From UBA6019 sp035535055 (lineage in GTDB: Bacteria; Chloroflexota; Dormibacteria; Dormibacterales; Dormibacteraceae): a stretch of 51,889 nt of DNA. Positions 32,976-41,190 of the stretch are shown in pieces. A model generated the notes under the pieces. The model was not told where the DNA came from. It did not search any database and was given only the letters and a program-made list of their open reading frames with translations. Where the stretch lies: contig DATLQT010000064.1 in assembly GCA_035535055.1 (NCBI GenBank), positions 1 to 51,889 on the forward strand. The letters are read 5' to 3'. A program made the translations under genes and the position numbers. Every line of letters starts with the position of its first letter. Within the stretch, counting starts at the first letter, position 1.

Positions 32976-33872
32976 GTGGAGAAGCTGATGACGATGCGCG
33001 AGGCGGTCGCGCGTCACGTACGGGACGGGATGGCGGTCGCGATGAGCTGCTCGCTGGAACCACTGGTCCCCTTTGCCGCCGGCCACGAGATCATCCGCCA
33101 AGGCCGCCGGAACCTGGACCTGATTGCGCCGATCTCGGACTCGCTCTTCGACCAGATGATCGGCGCCGGCTGCGCCCGGCGGGTGACCGCCGCCTGGGTC
33201 GGCAACGTCTCCGAAGGCCTCGGCCACAACTATCGCCGTGCCGCCGAGCGCGGTGAGCCGGGAGCGCTGGAGATACACGACCACTCGAACTTCTCGGTCT
33301 CTCTGGCGCTCTGGGCGGCGGCCTGGGGTGCGCCCTATCTGCCGACTCGCACGCTCCTCGGCTCGGACATCCTCCGTTCCAACCCGAACCTGTCGGTGGT
33401 CGAGGGACTGGTTCGCGTCGCGGCCCTGAAACCGGACCTGGCGGTCCTCCACGTCCAGCGCGCGGACGTCGAGGGCCGAGCTCACGCCTGGGGCCCGCTC
33501 GGGATCGCCGAGGAGGCCGCGCTCGCGGCGGGCTCTGTGATCCTCAGCTGCGAGGAGCTCGTGGATGCCGAGGTGATCCTGTCCGACCCCAACCGGGTCC
33601 TGGTCCCCCAGAGCAAGGTCGTCGCGGTCGTCCACGAGCCTGGCGGCGCCCACCCGGCGCCTGTCCAGGGTCACTGGCGTCGCGACCACACCTTCATGCG
33701 CTCCTATGGCGACCGCTCGCGGACCCGCGAGGGATTCCTGGAATGGCTGCGGGAATGGGTCGTTGAAGTCCCCGACCGGCCGGCCTACCTCGCCAAGCTG
33801 GGCGCCTCCCTGGATCCGCTCCGGATCCGCCACCACCGCCTGTCGGCGCCGGCGGACTACGGCGATGAGTGA
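32976..33872 (+). CDS. CoA-transferase subunit A family protein (glutaconate CoA-transferase / IpdA-like)
   Basis: Protein of about 298 residues of the class I CoA-transferase alpha fold. The N-terminus reads MTMREAVARHVRDGMAVAMS and the C-terminal part has EELVDAEVILSDPNRVLVP followed by VVHEPGGAHPAP. The latter resembles actinobacterial IpdA, which opens a steroid-derived ring rather than moving CoA. GTG 32976 is preferred because GGAGG precedes it by four bases; ATG 32964 and ATG 32988 are alternatives. The stop overlaps subunit B by eight bases. The substrate is not determined. Confidence 0.75.
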   Translation: MEKLMTMREAVARHVRDGMAVAMSCSLEPLVPFAAGHEIIRQGRRNLDLIAPISDSLFDQMIGAGCARRVTAAWVGNVSEGLGHNYRRAAERGEPGALEIHDHSNFSVSLALWAAAWGAPYLPTRTLLGSDILRSNPNLSVVEGLVRVAALKPDLAVLHVQRADVEGRAHAWGPLGIAEEAALAAGSVILSCEELVDAEVILSDPNRVLVPQSKVVAVVHEPGGAHPAPVQGHWRRDHTFMRSYGDRSRTREGFLEWLREWVVEVPDRPAYLAKLGASLDPLRIRHHRLSAPADYGDE

Positions 33873-34635
33873 CTACACGCCGCAGGAGATGATGGTCGCG
33901 GTCGCCGCCCGGGAGATCGGCGACGGCGAGCTCGTGTTCGTGGGCATGCGCCTACCGGTGCTGGCCTTCGCGGTCGCGCGCTCGACCCACGCGCCCTCCG
34001 CCCTCGGACTCTACGAGGTGGGGCTGATGCGCGCCGCGCCGGCGACGGCTTTCCTCGGGACGATGGGCGACCCGCCGAACGTGGCGGGAGCGCTGTGGGC
34101 GACGCGGATGTCGAACGTGATGGCCCTTATGGCCCAGGGACTGGTCGACCTGGGCTTCATCGGAGGCGCCGAGGTGGATCGGTTCGGCAACCTCAACACT
34201 TCCTACATCGGAGACTTCGCACACCCCGCGGTCAAGCTACCGGGTAGCGGCGGAGGCGCCGACATCGCCATCCTCAGCCGCCGCTGGGTGACGCTGATGA
34301 ACCACGAGAAGCGCCGCCTCGTCTCCAGGGTGTCGTACGTGACGTCGCCCGGCCACGGCGACGGCACGCCGGGCTGGCGGGATCGGAACGGCCTCACTGG
34401 TGGCGGACCCTCGGCGATCGTGACGACGCTCGCCGTGCTCCGCTTCCCCGCTGGCGGTGGCGAGGCCTTCCTGGCCTCGGTGCATCCGGGGCACACCGTC
34501 GAGGAGGTCCGGGCGGAGACCGGCTGGGACCTAGCGGTGGCACCCTGGGTGGCAGAGACCCAGCCGCCCACCGCCGCCGAACTGGAGCAGATCCGACGCT
34601 TCGACCCCGACGGGTTCTGGACTCGCCGAGGCTGA
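33865..34635 (+). CDS. CoA-transferase subunit B family protein (glutaconate CoA-transferase / IpdB-like)
   Basis: Protein of 256 residues. The N-terminal PQEMMVAVAAREIGDGELVFVG block and LGLYEVGLM, with a Glu at the usual catalytic ExG position, mark the beta subunit of the glutaconate CoA-transferase fold. GGAEVDRFGNLNTSYIGDF also fits. It forms a heterodimer with the upstream product. A nearby convergent enoyl-CoA hydratase and an aldehyde dehydrogenase suggest an acyl-CoA catabolic pathway. Confidence 0.78.
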   Translation: MSDYTPQEMMVAVAAREIGDGELVFVGMRLPVLAFAVARSTHAPSALGLYEVGLMRAAPATAFLGTMGDPPNVAGALWATRMSNVMALMAQGLVDLGFIGGAEVDRFGNLNTSYIGDFAHPAVKLPGSGGGADIAILSRRWVTLMNHEKRRLVSRVSYVTSPGHGDGTPGWRDRNGLTGGGPSAIVTTLAVLRFPAGGGEAFLASVHPGHTVEEVRAETGWDLAVAPWVAETQPPTAAELEQIRRFDPDGFWTRRG

Positions 34636-34674
34636 CCAGACCGGGACCGACCAAACCCGCCGGCCCTCTGCCCG

Positions 34675-34714
34675 CCAATCCGCGTCTTGACAGCCGTTCT
34701 TGACCGCGGATTGG
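34675..34714. repeat. Intergenic inverted repeat between convergent genes
   Basis: CCAATCCGCG (34675-34684) and CGCGGATTGG (34705-34714) form a perfect 10-bp stem with a 20-base loop. It lies between two convergent genes. There is no T run, so it may be a weak bidirectional terminator, an mRNA-stabilising hairpin or a protein site. Confidence 0.5.
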
Positions 34715-34769
34715 ATACTGGAGCCGACCTCGGGGGCCAGCCTCCAAGGAGGGTGGGGAATGCCGGCCG

Positions 34770-35555
34770 TCAGTGGCCCTTGAAGTCGGGCTTGCGCTTT
34801 TCGAAGAAGGCCGCGATGCCCTCGGCGGCGTCGTCGGAGACGAAAACGCGCCCGATCGCCTCGCGTTCCAGCGCGTTGCCGAGATCGAGCGGCGCGTCGT
34901 AACCGAGCTGGGTCGTGATCTTGGCGCGGCCGATCGCCTCCCGCGGGCCGGCGGCAAGCTCGGTGGCGTAGTCGAGGGTCTTGCTCCGGAGGTCGGCCGC
35001 GTCGTCGAACAGCCGGTCGACGACTCCCAGCTTCTCAGCTCCCTCAGGAGAGAAGGTCCGCGCCTTCACGATCAGCTCCAGGCCCCTGGACTTTCCGACC
35101 AGCCTTGGCAGCCTCTGGGTGCCGCCGTTGGCAGGGAAGAGGCCGAGGTTCACCTCCGGCAGGCCGAGCTGGTAGCCGCCGTTGGCGGCGAAGCGAAAGT
35201 CGCAGGCGAGGGCGATCTCGAGGCCGCCGCCCAGGGCATGGCCGGCGATCTCGGCGATGAAGATGAGCGGCGTCGCCTCCATCTTGCGGAGGACCTCGTG
35301 CATCATCAGCACCGTCATCCAGCGGCTGCGTGGAGTTCCCTTCTGGAAAGCCCCGACGTCGGCTCCGGCGCTGAAGAACTTCTCGCTCGCGCTGCGCACC
35401 ACGACCGCGCCGATCTCCTCGTCGATCCGGGCATCGTCGATGGCCGCTCCGAACTCCCTCGCCATGGCGACGTCGTAGCTGTTGGCGGGCGGGCGATCCA
35501 GCGTGATGATGCCGACTCCGCGCTCCTTGGTGAGGGTCACTGCCATGTCGCCCAT
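34770..35555 (-). CDS. Enoyl-CoA hydratase
   Basis: Crotonase-fold protein of 261 residues with FFSAGADVGAF, GGGLEIALACDF and QLGLPEVNLGLFPANGG, so both catalytic Glu are kept. It hydrates 2-enoyl-CoA. The start is divergent from the aldehyde dehydrogenase with 11 bases between the two ATG codons, too little for a separate ribosome-binding leader for each outside the other gene. Confidence 0.88.
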   Translation of the reverse strand: MGDMAVTLTKERGVGIITLDRPPANSYDVAMAREFGAAIDDARIDEEIGAVVVRSASEKFFSAGADVGAFQKGTPRSRWMTVLMMHEVLRKMEATPLIFIAEIAGHALGGGLEIALACDFRFAANGGYQLGLPEVNLGLFPANGGTQRLPRLVGKSRGLELIVKARTFSPEGAEKLGVVDRLFDDAADLRSKTLDYATELAAGPREAIGRAKITTQLGYDAPLDLGNALEREAIGRVFVSDDAAEGIAAFFEKRKPDFKGH

Positions 35556-35560
35556 AAACT
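35555..35560 (+). promoter_or_regulatory. Predicted leaderless -10 box for the aldehyde dehydrogenase
   Basis: TAAACT, six bases before the ATG at 35567. Its first base is part of the divergent enoyl-CoA hydratase start codon. Confidence 0.5.
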
Positions 35561-35566
35561 AACCCA

Positions 35567-37000
35567 ATGGGAATGATGATCATCGAGGGGCAGCGGGTCG
35601 AGGCAGCTTCGGGGGAGACCTATGAGGTCAAAAACCCGGCCACGGGCGAGGTCGTCGACCGCGTCCCCGCCGGCGGGGCGGAGGATGTCGACCGGGCCGC
35701 CAAGGCGGCGGCCAAAGCGCAGCTCTCCTGGGGCCGGCTGGCCCCGGCCGAACGGGCAAAAATCCTCCACAAGGCGGCCGCGCACGCCCACACCAAGGTC
35801 GACGAGATCGCCCCCATCCTCACCGCCGAGCAGGGAAAGACGATCCTCGAGTCGAAGATCGAGGCCGAGCGCTTCGCGGACAACATCGCCTGGTTCGCCG
35901 ACCTCGCCGACAAGGTCCACGGCGAGCACGTCAACCTCGCCTCGACCAAGCTGACCGGCCTGGTCGTGCGGCGTCCCATCGGGGTGACGGGGGCGATCGT
36001 CCCCTGGAACTTCCCGTTGACCCTTGCCGCCAACAAGGTCGCGCCGTCGATCGCGGCTGGCAACTGCGTCGTCCTCAAGCCGGCCAGCACCACCCCGCTC
36101 TCCACCCTCGCCGGCATCCAGGCCCTGATCGACGGCGGCCTTCCCGAGGGGGTCGTCAACGTCGTTGTGGGCAGCGCCACCGGCGACGCCATCGTCACCC
36201 ACCCGCTGATCCGAAAAATCGGCCTCACCGGCTCGACCCCGACCGGCAAGGCGGTGATGGCGAGGGCGGCAGAGCAGCTGAAGAAGATCACCCTCGAGCT
36301 GGGTGGCTCCGATCCCTGCATCATCCTCGCCGACGCCGACCTCGACGCCGCCGCGGCCGGCGTCCGCGTGGGACGCTTCTTCAACTGCGGCCAGGCCTGC
36401 CTGGCGACCAAGCGGATCTTCGTCGAGGAGGCCGTCTACGACGCCTTCTTGGAGAAGATCGCCGCCCAGGCGGCCAAGATGAAGCCGGGCAACGGGATGG
36501 ACCCCGCCAGCCGCATGGGGCCGATGCACAGCGAGTCCCAGCGCTCCGAGGTCGAGGCCCAGATGAAGGATGCGCTCGACCGGGGCGCCCGGATCGTCTA
36601 CGGCGGCGGACGGCCGGAGGGAGACGGCTTCGCGAACGGCAACTTCCTGAACCCAGCCGTCCTGGCCGACGTCCCGCCCGGCAGCCGGATGCTGACCGAG
36701 GAGGTCTTCGGGCCCGCACTGCCGGTGGTCAAGGTGAAGGACCTGGACGAGGCGATCCGCCTCGCCAACGACTCGCCCTTTGGGCTCGGGTCGTCGATCT
36801 GGACCGGCAGCATGGCGTCCGCCTTCCGGGCCATCAACGAGCTAGAGGCGGGCTACACCTGGGTCAACTCGGTCCAGATCGCCTATGACGAGCTGCCGTT
36901 CGGAGGGACCAAGATGTCCGGCTTCGGCAAGGAGCACGGAGTCGAGGCGTACCACGAATACACCGAGGCCAAGTCGGTCGTGATCGGGGGATTGGGCTAG
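35567..37000 (+). CDS. NAD(P)-dependent aldehyde dehydrogenase (succinate-semialdehyde dehydrogenase-like)
   Basis: Protein of 477 residues with all aldehyde dehydrogenase landmarks: GAIVPWNFPLTL, the cofactor-site FTGS-equivalent GLTGSTPTGK, the general-base Glu in LELGGSDP, the catalytic Cys in FFNCGQACLA, and EEVFGPALPV. The closest resemblance is to succinate-semialdehyde and related short-chain semialdehyde dehydrogenases. It may oxidise an aldehyde from the neighbouring acyl-CoA pathway. The stop codon TAG forms the start of the TAGACT box of the next gene. Confidence 0.9.
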   Translation: MGMMIIEGQRVEAASGETYEVKNPATGEVVDRVPAGGAEDVDRAAKAAAKAQLSWGRLAPAERAKILHKAAAHAHTKVDEIAPILTAEQGKTILESKIEAERFADNIAWFADLADKVHGEHVNLASTKLTGLVVRRPIGVTGAIVPWNFPLTLAANKVAPSIAAGNCVVLKPASTTPLSTLAGIQALIDGGLPEGVVNVVVGSATGDAIVTHPLIRKIGLTGSTPTGKAVMARAAEQLKKITLELGGSDPCIILADADLDAAAAGVRVGRFFNCGQACLATKRIFVEEAVYDAFLEKIAAQAAKMKPGNGMDPASRMGPMHSESQRSEVEAQMKDALDRGARIVYGGGRPEGDGFANGNFLNPAVLADVPPGSRMLTEEVFGPALPVVKVKDLDEAIRLANDSPFGLGSSIWTGSMASAFRAINELEAGYTWVNSVQIAYDELPFGGTKMSGFGKEHGVEAYHEYTEAKSVVIGGLG

Positions 37001-37003
37001 ACT
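36998..37003 (+). promoter_or_regulatory. Predicted leaderless -10 box for the lipoprotein gene
   Basis: TAGACT, nine bases before the TTG at 37013. It overlaps the dehydrogenase stop codon. Confidence 0.45.
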
Positions 37004-37012
37004 CCCGGCGAA

Positions 37013-37552
37013 TTGCGGCGACTGGTCCTGCTGGCGACGCTGGCGACGCTGGCGATGGCTGGCTGCACGCTCTCCAACTCACCGGCGCCGGCCCCGGCGC
37101 CCTCCATCCGCACCGAGGGCCAGGACGTCAACTGCCCGGCCGGGGACCACGGCATCGACGAGGTGCAGTTCGGATGGTCGTGGTGCTACCCGTCCAGCTG
37201 GAGGTTCCAGGAGCGGCTCCAGCCCACGTCCACGCCGAGCGGCGTGGACGCGACCTTCGACATCGTCAACGACCTGCCGGCCGGCCAGCCCGGCAGCGGC
37301 GACTTCGGCTTCCTGATCGTGGGGACCTATGAGATCGGCACCGCCGCGGATCTCACCAGTTGGACGGCGGCGAACATCGGCCCGGGTCTCCAGCTGACGC
37401 CCATCACCTGGGGCAACGCGAAGGAGGCGGTCATCGATGGCCAGGGCCGCCGCTTTGCGCTGACTGCCTCGCACGTCGTCGAGATGGACGTGCGGGGCGA
37501 CGCCATCGCGGCCGAGATGGCCAAGCGGTTGGACTCCTGGAAGTTCGACTGA
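37013..37552 (+). CDS. Predicted lipoprotein of unknown function
   Basis: Protein of 179 residues starting at TTG. The signal peptide ends in LAMAGC (lipobox, Cys at about residue 18), followed by a Pro/Ala/Ser linker and a soluble domain with WCYPSSW and FGFLIVGTYEIG. The domain resembles PsbP/photosystem-like or general lipoprotein beta-folds only loosely, so no function is assigned. It is followed by a strong bidirectional terminator. Confidence 0.72.
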   Translation: MRRLVLLATLATLAMAGCTLSNSPAPAPAPSIRTEGQDVNCPAGDHGIDEVQFGWSWCYPSSWRFQERLQPTSTPSGVDATFDIVNDLPAGQPGSGDFGFLIVGTYEIGTAADLTSWTAANIGPGLQLTPITWGNAKEAVIDGQGRRFALTASHVVEMDVRGDAIAAEMAKRLDSWKFD

Positions 37553-37564
37553 CCGAGGCATAAG

Positions 37565-37597
37565 AAAACCCCCCGGACAGAAGTCTCAGGGGGTTTT
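37565..37597. terminator. Bidirectional rho-independent terminator
   Basis: AAAACCCCC followed later by GGGGGTTTT forms a perfect stem flanked by A and T runs on both strands, between the convergent lipoprotein and SCP2 genes. It can terminate both. Confidence 0.85.
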
Positions 37598-37623
37598 GGA
37601 AGGGGGCCTGCCCCCCTTGCCCC

Positions 37624-37974
37624 TTACGCGGGCCTCTTGAAAAAGCTCTGGAACTTGATCGCGAGCCCCATGTCGCCCTTGATCTTGAGCTTGCCCTGCA
37701 TGAAGGCGGCGGTGCCGTCCATCTGGCCGAGCGCGATCTTGACGTAGTCGTCGGCGGACGCGAGGAGGGTCAGGTTCGGGTTCTCGACCTCGCCCTTGCC
37801 GGCCTCGGCGGTGCCGTCGTGGACCTTGATCCACCACTTGCCGCCCTTGTCGCCGCTCAGGTCGAACTGCACCGTTGCGTTCGTCGTCCCGGCCTTGGCA
37901 CTGTCAAGGTGCTGCGGCATCTGCTCGATGACCACGTCGGGAGTGACCTGGTCGGCTGACTGCTCTTGGGCCAT
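37624..37974 (-). CDS. SCP2 sterol-binding domain protein
   Basis: Protein of 116 residues with the SCP2 fold: VQFDLSGDKGGKWWIKV, NPNLTLLASADDYVKIALGQMDGTAAFMQGKLKIKGD at about 65-102, ending in a hydrophobic FQSFF. SCP2 domains bind lipids or acyl-CoA in a hydrophobic tunnel. A textbook AGGAGGT sits seven bases before the ATG, so this gene, unlike many neighbours, has a conventional leader. Confidence 0.9.
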   Translation of the reverse strand: MAQEQSADQVTPDVVIEQMPQHLDSAKAGTTNATVQFDLSGDKGGKWWIKVHDGTAEAGKGEVENPNLTLLASADDYVKIALGQMDGTAAFMQGKLKIKGDMGLAIKFQSFFKRPA

Positions 37975-38046
37975 TCACGTACCTCCTGGATTGGAAGGCT
38001 CCACGACGCCCTGCGTCATGGGCCCTGTCTTTCCATAGTAGCCAGA

Positions 38047-38052
38047 TAGACT
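38047..38052 (+). promoter_or_regulatory. Predicted leaderless -10 box for the MBL-fold gene
   Basis: TAGACT, eight bases before the GTG at 38061. Confidence 0.5.
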
Positions 38053-38060
38053 CAGGCGAC

Positions 38061-39059
38061 GTGGGCGCCACCGAAGCGGCCGGATCGAAGCTGAATGAGG
38101 TGGCCCCAGGGATCCACGAGGTCCGGCTCCCGGTGCCCTGGGACGAGGAGATCGTGAACTGCTTTCTCTTCTCCGACGGCTCCCAGGTCGACCTGCTGGA
38201 CTGCGGCATCCAGGCCGACGACTCGGTCGAAGCCCTGCTGGCGGCGGTGAAGGCGGTGGGCGGCCCCAACGCCAGGCTCCGCCGCCTGGTCATCACCCAC
38301 ATCCATCCCGATCACTTCGGAGCAGCCGGGGCGCTGAAGGAACGGTTCGGCGTCGACCTCTACATGCACCGGCTCGAGGTGCCGATGGTGCATCCGCGCT
38401 ACCTGGAGCTCGACCAGCTGCTGGCGGAGGTCGGAAACCACCTGCGGCAGAACGGGGTCCCCGAGCCGGAGGCGGGCATCCTCCAGAACGCGTCGCGTGC
38501 GATGAGGGAGTTCGTCCGGCCCGGCGAGCCGGACGTTCAGCTCGACGGGGCGGAGACCATCGAGCTCGGCGGCCGCCGGATCCGTGTCGAGTGGACACCC
38601 GGCCACTCGCCTGGACACGTCTGTCTCTTCGACCTCGACGACCGGCTGCTCTTCGCCGGCGACCAGATCCTGCCCGACATCAGCACCAACATCGCCCTCC
38701 ACCCGCAGAGCACGCCCAACCCGCTGGGCGAGTTCTTAGAGTCGCTTGACCGGCTGCTGGCGCTGAAGCCGGTGCTGGTCCTGCCGGCCCACGGCCGTCC
38801 CTTCGAGGACGCGGCGACCCGCGTCGCCACGCTCAAGGCCCACCACGAGCGGCGCCTCAACCAGATCGAGGCAGCGCTGGTCGGCGAGGAGATGACCGGT
38901 TGGGACCTTGCCATTCGCATCTGGGGCGAGCGCAAGCACGTGTGGGATCAGCGGATGGCCCTCCAGGAGGGCCTCGCCCATCTCCAGCTGCTGGCCGTGC
39001 AGGGCCGGGTCACCAAGCTGGCGGACGCGACCGGCGTCCGCTGGCGAAAGGCTTCCTAG
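38061..39059 (+). CDS. MBL-fold metallo-hydrolase
   Basis: Protein of 332 residues. The metallo-beta-lactamase metal site is THIHPDHFG (about 79-87), with GHSPGHVCLFD (about 182-192) and PAHGRPF later supplying the other ligands. A C-terminal helical region (about 255-332) resembles the winged-helix tail of LACTB2-like hydrolases. The substrate is unknown; related enzymes act on thioesters, lactones or RNA. The GTG start lacks a Shine-Dalgarno sequence and follows TAGACT. Confidence 0.88.
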   Translation: MGATEAAGSKLNEVAPGIHEVRLPVPWDEEIVNCFLFSDGSQVDLLDCGIQADDSVEALLAAVKAVGGPNARLRRLVITHIHPDHFGAAGALKERFGVDLYMHRLEVPMVHPRYLELDQLLAEVGNHLRQNGVPEPEAGILQNASRAMREFVRPGEPDVQLDGAETIELGGRRIRVEWTPGHSPGHVCLFDLDDRLLFAGDQILPDISTNIALHPQSTPNPLGEFLESLDRLLALKPVLVLPAHGRPFEDAATRVATLKAHHERRLNQIEAALVGEEMTGWDLAIRIWGERKHVWDQRMALQEGLAHLQLLAVQGRVTKLADATGVRWRKAS

Positions 39060-39065
39060 ACCTCC

Positions 39066-39956
39066 TCAGCGGGAGGCGGCAGCGGGGATGAGCCGGCCCA
39101 GGCCAAGGGGGAAGAGTTCCGCGGGGTAGATGGCGACGCCGACCGTGCCGGGCCCGGCGTGGGCGCCGACGACGGGACCCAGCGGCTGGATGAGCAGTGT
39201 CTCCGCCCGGGCCTGGAGACGCTCCGCCAGCTCGGCCGCGAGTTCTTCGGCGCCGGCATGGCCGATGACGACGCAGAGCCCGCCGCCGTGGTCGCAGGAC
39301 TTTGCCAGCTCGACCAGCCGGGCGAGCGCGCGGGCCTGGGTTCGGACCTGTTCCAAAGGGACCACCTCGCCGCCCTCGATGGCGAGGATCGGCTTGATCT
39401 GGAGCACCGAGCCGAGCATCGCCCGGGCAGAACCGAGGCGGCCGCCCCGGCGCAGGTACTCGAGCGTCGAGACCGCGAAGTAGCAGCGCATTGACTCGCG
39501 GATCCTGGCCAGCTCGGCGACAACCTCGGAGCCGTCGGCACCGCGACCGGCGGCGGTCGCCGCGACCAGGACCAGCGCCCCGAGAGGCATCGACGCGAAC
39601 TCGGAGTCGAAGACTCTAATCCGCTCCGCGCCGGCCAGCTCGGCGCCCTGCCGGGCGGAGGCGAAGGTCCCGCTCAGCTTGCCCGAGAGGTGGACCGAAA
39701 CGACCTCGGCGTGGTCCCCCAAGAGCTGCTGGTACACCTCCGCAAAGCGGCCGGGTGAGGGCTGGGAGGTGGTCGGGTGGGTGGTGGACGATGGCAGCCT
39801 TCGGTAGAAGTCGGCCGCCGTGATGTCGATCCCGTCGAGCATGCTCACGCCGTCGAGGACGACTGTGAGGGGCACCACCGAGATCGATTGCCCTGCCGCC
39901 AGGTCGGGGAGCAGGTCAGCGGTCGAGTCGGTGACTATGGCTACCCGACCGATCAG
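39066..39956 (-). CDS. DegV family fatty-acid-binding protein, CTG start
   Basis: Protein of 296 residues if begun at CTG 39956. DegV-type features are VAIVTDSTADLLPD at the N-terminus, SSTTHPTTSQPSP (about 55-70), VSVHLSGKLSGT, and RRGGRLG. These proteins (FakB) bind fatty acids. Only a GTG at 39881 or 39878 would be a standard start, but it would remove the first beta strand with its conserved TDST motif. The frame is open upstream only to about 39956, where CTG overlaps the upstream stop as CTGA. A CTG start coupled to the upstream gene is therefore likely. Confidence 0.75.
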   Translation of the reverse strand: MIGRVAIVTDSTADLLPDLAAGQSISVVPLTVVLDGVSMLDGIDITAADFYRRLPSSTTHPTTSQPSPGRFAEVYQQLLGDHAEVVSVHLSGKLSGTFASARQGAELAGAERIRVFDSEFASMPLGALVLVAATAAGRGADGSEVVAELARIRESMRCYFAVSTLEYLRRGGRLGSARAMLGSVLQIKPILAIEGGEVVPLEQVRTQARALARLVELAKSCDHGGGLCVVIGHAGAEELAAELAERLQARAETLLIQPLGPVVGAHAGPGTVGVAIYPAELFPLGLGRLIPAAASR

Positions 39957-40600
39957 CCGATCTCCAGTCTGCGGCTCGCCTCGATCAGGTCCTGGACGGC
40001 CCCGTCGGCATGGTTGGAGGACTCTTCGAGGAGCGCTGAGAAGGCCGCCGCGGCCGCGGTGACGCGACCGGTCAGGCGGCTCCTGCCCAGCCGGGCGATC
40101 GCCGATCCGAGACCCATCGCGGCCACGGTCTGGGCCTTCGCCAGCGGCGCTGTCCCGCCCTCGAGCACCATCCGCGCCGCCTCGCCGCCCTGCCGTCCGG
40201 CAGCGCGGAGCCGCGACAGCCAGTAGCCCATCCCGACGGCCAGGTCCTCGCTCGACGCTGCGAGGTAGGCGCGAGCCGCTGCGGCCTCATCGCGGATGGC
40301 CGAGAAGCGCTCGAAGGCGGCCGCGACCGAGGCTCCCAGCCCGCCGCCGGAGGCGACCTTGGCCGCGGAGGGCGCGAACATGATCCGCGAGCGCCCACCG
40401 CGGGCGGGTCCACCATCCTGGACGTAGCGCCGGACGACCAAACCGAGTTTCTCCAGCTCCAGCAGGAGGTCGTAGGCGGTCCAGGCCGAGATCCGCATCC
40501 GCGCACCAACCAGCGAGTAGTGGACGGCCGACCCGGCCTCCTCGGTCAGGTGGCGCAGGGTGTCGAGTGTCTCCAGGCGGCGGGGGGTCAGAGCATACAA
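39953..40600 (-). CDS. Winged-helix transcriptional regulator, DegV-linked
   Basis: Protein of 215 residues with an N-terminal winged helix (about 3-70): TPRRLETLDTLRHLTEE, MRISAWTAYDLLLELEKLGLV, followed by a wing. The rest is Ala-rich and helical. I recognise the fold but not a named family; it sits directly upstream of and coupled to the degV gene, so it may control fatty-acid uptake. The start is TTG 40600, the only in-frame choice before an upstream stop codon. A palindrome lies three bases upstream. Confidence 0.62.
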   Translation of the reverse strand: MYALTPRRLETLDTLRHLTEEAGSAVHYSLVGARMRISAWTAYDLLLELEKLGLVVRRYVQDGGPARGGRSRIMFAPSAAKVASGGGLGASVAAAFERFSAIRDEAAAARAYLAASSEDLAVGMGYWLSRLRAAGRQGGEAARMVLEGGTAPLAKAQTVAAMGLGSAIARLGRSRLTGRVTAAAAAFSALLEESSNHADGAVQDLIEASRRLEIG

Positions 40601-40602
40601 AG

Positions 40603-40613
40603 TGGGTCACCCA
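40603..40613. promoter_or_regulatory. Putative operator upstream of the winged-helix gene
   Basis: TGGGTCACCCA is an 11-base odd palindrome between the start codon (40600) and a TAAGAT hexamer on the minus strand at 40645-40640. It may be an autoregulatory site. Weakly supported. Confidence 0.3.
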
Positions 40614-40672
40614 AAAGACCAAAAACGGCTATGGGCAACATCTTAGCCCCGTTCCCAGGGGCGCTGCTCTCC

Positions 40673-41158
40673 CTAGCTGCGTTCGCTCGTGTTCTCCGCT
40701 GAGTCGTCCCTCCGGCGCAGCGGGTGCCTGCTGGTCTCGCTGAAGAAATGCAACTCGATCGGCCGTACCAGCACCAGCCCCACCAGCACCACGGTCGCGG
40801 CGCCGGCGGCGAGCAGGTAGAGACCGAAGCCGACGGTCATGCCGATGGCCGCCACCACCCAGACCGCCGCTGCCGTGGTCAACCCCCGGATTCCCGTCTC
40901 CGCCCGGAAAATGGCTCCCGCGCCGAGGAAGCCGACGCCGGTGACGACCTGGGCGGCGATTCGGGTGGGGTCGGTGTTGTGGCCCGAGAATATGAACAGC
41001 CCGGAGGCGGTGAAGATGCAGGAGCCGACGGAGACCATCGCCATCGTCCGCACGCCGGCCGGGTGCCCGCGGTATTCGCGTTCGATGCCGATGATCGCGC
41101 CGAGCACCAGGGCGACCGTGAGCCTCAAGAGTATGTCGAGCTGGGTCTCGATGCTCAC
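40673..41158 (-). CDS. MgtC/SapB family membrane protein
   Basis: Protein of 161 residues consisting of the MgtC membrane domain: LVLGAIIGIEREYRGHPAGVRT, then GVGFLGAGAIFR and GLTTAAAVWVVAAIG, with about 4-5 helices. The C-terminal cytoplasmic ACT-like domain of MgtC is absent, as in SapB-type proteins. MgtC proteins act in Mg2+ limitation by modulating F1Fo-ATPase or transporters. The GTG start at 41158 lies seven bases after TAGACT. The open frame continues upstream only as an overlap with the DUF151 gene. Confidence 0.9.
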   Translation of the reverse strand: MSIETQLDILLRLTVALVLGAIIGIEREYRGHPAGVRTMAMVSVGSCIFTASGLFIFSGHNTDPTRIAAQVVTGVGFLGAGAIFRAETGIRGLTTAAAVWVVAAIGMTVGFGLYLLAAGAATVVLVGLVLVRPIELHFFSETSRHPLRRRDDSAENTSERS

Positions 41159-41165
41159 CGCGGGG

Positions 41166-41171
41166 AGTCTA
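41166..41171 (-). promoter_or_regulatory. Predicted leaderless -10 box for the mgtC-like gene
   Basis: TAGACT on the minus strand, seven bases before the GTG at 41158. Confidence 0.5.
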
Positions 41172-41190
41172 CGACCGCCGGACGGGGAGC

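Noticed and set aside
34687..34720. TTGACA followed by GATACT as a possible sigma-70 promoter
   Set aside because: Spacing is 22 bases, the site lies between convergent gene ends, and no gene starts downstream on that strand.
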